Shown here in pieces: positions 61,544 to 64,000 of a stretch of DNA of 64,000 nt. The translations under genes and the position numbers were made by a program. The DNA is from Fundicoccus sp052116145 (GTDB taxonomy: Bacteria; Bacillota; Bacilli; Lactobacillales; Aerococcaceae): assembly GCF_052116145.1 (NCBI RefSeq), contig NZ_JBQKLQ010000005.1:1-64000 (forward strand), in the 5' to 3' direction. Each line of letters starts with the position of its first letter. The first letter of the stretch is position 1. The notes under the pieces are model-generated. The model saw only the letters and a program-made list of their open reading frames with translations, did no database searches and was not told the origin of the DNA.

Positions 61544-62443
61544 TTACACCCTCAATAAAATCAGATGCCAAACGACAGCAAGAACCATCGTTGCTTCAGT
61601 AATATAAGTATAACGCTCCACTCGTACTTTCAAGTCAAAGCGCGTTGGCTCTGCAATATATTGTTGAAATTGGACCGTTACCCAAATGACATTGGCCAGC
61701 AAAATGACCACCCCAACTTTCGAAACATTCCATAACAACAACACATTAGTGACAATATCCAGCAAGGTTAGATTTCTAACGAACTTCGTCGCCCGGTCAT
61801 AACCAAACAATTTCGAATAAGTTACATACTCTGTTTCATCTTTAGGCGCTCTAATCTTACGGCTAATTTCCCAAATTAAACTTGGAAAATACATTGTAAA
61901 GGCCAGTAAAAAGGTCGGCCAAGACAGTAGAGGCAAGCCATATTTAAAGCAAACAAAGGTAATAATATAAACATTCAATACCATCATGACCGGATTGTGC
62001 GTCACTAAAGCCAGTGGCAATGAGTTTTGAATCTTACTTTTCTGAAAAAACCATAGCGCCATCAAGGTGCCATATATATATAAGAATAAAAACCAATAAA
62101 AGTTATTCATATAAATAAAATTCAAAGCTGTTGAACTCACTACAATAAAGGCCAAAGCCCAAGCTAAATCTCGCTTATATACTCGACCCGATGGTAAAGT
62201 TCTCTCTGCAAATAAACGGCGATCCAATTCATAATCTTTAAAGTCATCCGCAATTCTCAAAATCATTAAGAAAGAAAAGATCGTATAAACACCGACAAAT
62301 TCCTGGATGCCTAAATTAAAATTCGCAATCCCGACATTCAATAATAGTACAAAGTAAATCTCCAGAAAATAAATAATAGCTAAACCGAACCGCTGCCCTA
62401 AAGGGTACATTTCCTTAAAATAAATTCCTAATCTACTTAACAT
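61544..62443 (-). CDS. UbiA-family prenyltransferase
   Basis: A 299-residue membrane protein with about eight to nine helices. The first Asp-rich motif is DDFKDYELD (residues 66-74), the second lies in KIRAPKDE (196-203) followed by VTYSKLFG. UbiA enzymes join a polyprenyl diphosphate to an aromatic or lipid acceptor at the membrane face. No menaquinone, heme or ubiquinone genes are nearby; the neighbours make phospholipids, so a lipid or polar acceptor is an attractive inference. Its ATG lies inside the 3' end of psd (11 bp overlap), behind GGGAG. Confidence 0.87.
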   Translation of the reverse strand: MLSRLGIYFKEMYPLGQRFGLAIIYFLEIYFVLLLNVGIANFNLGIQEFVGVYTIFSFLMILRIADDFKDYELDRRLFAERTLPSGRVYKRDLAWALAFIVVSSTALNFIYMNNFYWFLFLYIYGTLMALWFFQKSKIQNSLPLALVTHNPVMMVLNVYIITFVCFKYGLPLLSWPTFLLAFTMYFPSLIWEISRKIRAPKDETEYVTYSKLFGYDRATKFVRNLTLLDIVTNVLLLWNVSKVGVVILLANVIWVTVQFQQYIAEPTRFDLKVRVERYTYITEATMVLAVVWHLILLRV

Positions 62444-63302
62444 GATGACTCCCTACTCTCTCTCCTAATCGTACCTGGCTCTCAATGCCCAGTCGCGATT
62501 GTTCCATAATATCCTCATCAATCACTAGTGTGTTTGCTGGATAAATCACCAGAATCGTTGAACCACCTAAACTGAAATAGCCCTTCTCGACGCCTCGATA
62601 TAAAAATTGACCGCTAAAATTATGAATGCTGCCAACAGTTAAAGCGCCGACTTCCATCTGTAAAACTGGCCCAACTTGGCGATGGTCAATCAGGCAATAC
62701 TCCCGTTGATTCTCTTTATAAACCGGTACGCGTTTCAATGCAATCTCACGAACCGTATGTAACTTCCCTTTGATTTTTTCTTGGTGAAGCACTTTACCCG
62801 TTTCACAGGCCACATAGCGGTGATAATCCTCGACTGCTAAGCGGTAAACACACGCGGTTCCTCCTATAAATAGCTTACTGAAATCGTGATTTCCAAGCAA
62901 ATCAAACAGCTTGTAATCCTGACCTTTGATTGACAAGATGGACTCCTGTGAAATTGTATACACTGAAAGTTTCGCATCAGCCACCGCTATCACGTTACCC
63001 TCAGGGCTAATTGGTCGCTTACCTGACTTCAAATGACGGGTAAAAAAAGCGGCAAAAGTTGCATAGTCGCTAGTTTCATAATCCGCTAAATTCAGTGAAT
63101 ACTGTTCGATAAAATCGGCTATTTTTGATTTTGACCATGGCGTATAATCGCGCCAAGTCAACAATTTAGAAAACCACGCTTGGGTTACTAGGACTTGTAA
63201 AGGTCGGACCCATTTACTTTCATAAAGCCGCTTCAACCAAACTTCTTGATATTCGATATGTTCAACCACTTGTTTAGATTGACGGTCGTAAACTTTAGCC
63301 AT
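62433..63302 (-). CDS. psd: Phosphatidylserine decarboxylase
   Basis: It decarboxylates phosphatidylserine to phosphatidylethanolamine. The 289-residue proenzyme cleaves itself before a Ser that becomes the pyruvoyl group: GGST, with Ser248 expected, lies in SLGGSTILV. The DYHRY segment near residue 160 and the DHRQVGPVLQMEVGAL segment, cited as VLQMEVGALTVG, are typical of the family. GGAGGTTAGCAA precedes the ATG, and the gene overlaps pssA by 8 bp, giving a coupled two-step route from CDP-diacylglycerol. Confidence 0.93.
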   Translation of the reverse strand: MAKVYDRQSKQVVEHIEYQEVWLKRLYESKWVRPLQVLVTQAWFSKLLTWRDYTPWSKSKIADFIEQYSLNLADYETSDYATFAAFFTRHLKSGKRPISPEGNVIAVADAKLSVYTISQESILSIKGQDYKLFDLLGNHDFSKLFIGGTACVYRLAVEDYHRYVACETGKVLHQEKIKGKLHTVREIALKRVPVYKENQREYCLIDHRQVGPVLQMEVGALTVGSIHNFSGQFLYRGVEKGYFSLGGSTILVIYPANTLVIDEDIMEQSRLGIESQVRLGERVGSHHVK

Positions 63303-63918
63303 TTGCTAACCTCCACAGCGCCACCAGACTAATCACGGCCAAGAGACAAAAGAATACATAGGCCTTTCCTTTGGGTTTAGGCACTGGGCGGTTCATCACA
63401 AATGAATAAGCTAAAATTAAAGTCAGCACTGGTAATACTAAGGAATAATGGCCTGGCGACACAGTCTCAGCCACAATAAAAGTGACTGGAAATACTAACG
63501 CACTATAAGTCACCGGCACCCCGATGAAATAGGATACATCCTTTGCTTGTGTTTTTGCTTGCGCATTAAAGGTCGCAAGGCGCGTCACAGCCGCTAAGAC
63601 ATAAATCATCACCAGTGGAAGCCCCCACAGTGTGTGAGCTAATTGAGTAAATATCAACACGGCTGGTACAGCTGCAAAATTTATCATGTCACACAAGCTA
63701 TCAATTTCGATACCATATCTTTTTTGATAAGAACTTCGTTTAAATGAATTTGCCACGCGTCCATCAAACAAATCGCAAATCCCGCTCACAATAAAGCCCA
63801 TCATGCCCCAAGCAAATTGTCCTTGAAGGAAACAATAAATGGCAATGATCGCAAAGAATAAACCTAAATACGTCACATAAACAAACTTTCCGTATTCTCC
63901 TATGAGCAAAGCTCTCAC
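63295..63918 (-). CDS. pssA: CDP-diacylglycerol--serine O-phosphatidyltransferase
   Basis: It transfers the phosphatidyl group from CDP-diacylglycerol to L-serine. The 207-residue protein has about six membrane helices and the CDP-alcohol phosphotransferase signature: Asp49, Asp52, Gly53, Ala56, Gly69, Asp73 and Asp77 in the order DxxDGxxA...GxxxDxxxD. The spacing between Ala56 and Gly69 and the IDSLCD ending match PssA of clostridia-like families. The position equivalent to the usual Arg is Asn57, in DGRVANSF. GTG 63918 overlaps the upstream stop in GTGA; no good ribosome site precedes it, so the start is uncertain. Confidence 0.92.
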   Translation of the reverse strand: MRALLIGEYGKFVYVTYLGLFFAIIAIYCFLQGQFAWGMMGFIVSGICDLFDGRVANSFKRSSYQKRYGIEIDSLCDMINFAAVPAVLIFTQLAHTLWGLPLVMIYVLAAVTRLATFNAQAKTQAKDVSYFIGVPVTYSALVFPVTFIVAETVSPGHYSLVLPVLTLILAYSFVMNRPVPKPKGKAYVFFCLLAVISLVALWRLANG

Positions 63919-64000
63919 CTACTTTCTTCTATCAAATCTTCTAGAATATGAATCGCGCCACTTGACCCATTCATTTGAATCAACATGCCGGTACGCAAGC
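63917..64000 (-). CDS. 3' end of an unidentified gene, first of the lipid operon in view
   Basis: The last 27 codons of an open frame enter from the right edge and end in TGA at 63915-63917 region, overlapping the pssA start by about 4 bp. The translated end reads TGMLIQMNGSSGAI... and HILEDLIEESR. That is too short to identify a family. The overlap shows it belongs to the same operon. Confidence 0.65.

Overview
The window reads as one chromosomal segment of a low-GC Gram-positive bacterium of the order Lactobacillales. The preserved gene neighbourhoods point there: relQ-nadK-rluD-mgtE, infC-rpmI-rplT, polA-mutM-coaE-nrdR-dnaB-dnaI-thrS, ytpR-murC, pepA/ytzB/ytmP/trmB and spx-mecA-coiA-pepF. 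They are accompanied by T-box leaders, Shine-Dalgarno sites close to AGGAGG and many TTG or GTG starts. A family such as Aerococcaceae or Carnobacteriaceae is my best guess, but nothing here proves it. No rRNA, tRNA, CRISPR array, phage, transposase or integrase was seen.

Layout. Positions 1-660 hold four copies of a 165-bp non-coding tandem repeat. Then come mgtE, a pseudouridine synthase, a thioredoxin-like lipoprotein, nadK and relQ (minus strand), facing a CYTH protein and spxH (plus). A Met-specific T-box precedes a lone metQ at 6.9-8.2 kb and is divergent from an aminotransferase. A heterodimeric ABC exporter and an HD hydrolase follow. infC-rpmI-rplT with its leader lies at 14.3-15.7 kb, then an O-antigen-ligase-like membrane protein and the carboxypeptidase dacA. 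From 18.9 to 33 kb a long minus-strand block carries thrS (with T-box), the primosome genes dnaI and dnaB, nrdR, coaE, mutM, polA, murC, ytpR and pepA. The plus-strand ytzB, ytmP and trmB genes follow.

From 35 to 47 kb there is an unusual membrane protein with a papain-like tail, pepF, coiA, mecA and spx (protein quality control, stress and possibly competence), trpS, perR, a FUSC-type exporter and an L,D-transpeptidase. From 47 to 57.6 kb the order is looser, with small metabolic and uncharacterised genes and a GC-rich 31-bp repeat at 52.6 kb.

The right end (57.9-64 kb) is the most striking part. Five complete minus-strand genes and the 3' end of a sixth overlap or nearly touch: phosphatidylserine synthase, phosphatidylserine decarboxylase, a UbiA-family prenyltransferase, a large ATP-grasp/phosphohistidine enzyme lacking the PEP barrel, and a GNAT-like protein. 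This looks like a dedicated membrane-lipid operon that makes phosphatidylethanolamine and possibly a prenylated or phosphorylated lipid, unusual for a lactic acid bacterium. Product and function are inference.
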